Shown here: piece by piece, positions 14,934-14,969 of the stretch
Position numbering within the stretch: the stretch's first letter is position 1
Layout of the letters: the number at the start of each line of letters is the position of its first letter
Source: JANLUX01 sp031409815
Lineage (GTDB): Bacteria; Bacteroidota; Bacteroidia; AKYH767-A; OLB10
Assembly (NCBI GenBank): GCA_031409815.1
Contig: JANNXV010000147.1
Location: 1 to 14,969, forward strand
DNA length: 14,969 nt
Reading direction: 5' to 3'
The notes under the pieces: model-generated
The model's input: the letters and a program-made list of their open reading frames with translations, nothing else
Told to the model about the DNA's origin: nothing
The model's database searches: none
Program-made: the position numbers and the translations under genes

Positions 14934-14969
14934 ATACATTTTGAAATCATTTTTTCAAATCAAAAAAAG

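Overview
The window is a low-GC chromosomal segment from a member of the Bacteroidota. The main pointers are a C-terminal type IX secretion (T9SS) sorting domain at the left edge, the lack of Shine-Dalgarno sequences before most starts, and a TAnnTTTG-type -7 box upstream of xerD. It looks like a free-living environmental lineage, perhaps Chitinophagales/Sphingobacteriales-like, but the genus cannot be read from the sequence. There are no rRNA or tRNA genes, no CRISPR array and no transposase. Every stretch without a gene is shorter than 160 bases.

Layout. (1) 2-1396 (+): 3' part of a secreted T9SS cargo protein, followed by a strong intrinsic terminator. (2) 7801-1553 (-): a six-gene run that I read as one molybdenum-cofactor operon. 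In transcription order it holds a flavodoxin-fold NAD(P)H:FMN reductase, an unrecognised polytopic membrane protein, a fused THEP1-like P-loop NTPase + MobA guanylyltransferase, the sulfurtransferase FdhD, a small conserved-looking 123-aa protein, and a stand-alone FdhF/YdeP-type molybdopterin oxidoreductase. The first three genes overlap end to start; the rest are 18-40 bases apart. (3) 10644-7866 (-): XerD recombinase, a ferredoxin-NADP reductase-like flavoprotein and an inward-rectifier (KirBac-type) potassium channel, each with its own spacer. (4) 10721-13043 (+): aroQ followed by a GT-C/TMTC-like membrane protein with C-terminal TPRs. (5) 14886-13051 (-): an MsbA-like ABC exporter, convergent with the TPR gene with only 7 bases between stops.

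How the genes fit together. MobA would make the guanylylated cofactor, FdhD would pass sulfur to it, and the FdhF-like enzyme would use it. The NTPase domain, the membrane protein and the 123-aa protein are candidate unassigned parts of the same pathway.

The most striking unexplained structure lies inside the ABC exporter gene: a 60-bp in-frame insert made of two inverted copies of a 27-nt hairpin. The copies differ by a compensatory C-G to G-C exchange in the stem, and the insert adds about 20 residues right after the A-loop tyrosine. A second, unrelated degenerate repeat occurs both between genes (4259-4285) and inside fdhD (4518-4544). A third, GTGCTGAT-type repeat sits just upstream of the start codons of the Kir channel and ABC exporter genes. 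The window therefore shows three families of short repeats, two of which also lie within coding sequence.
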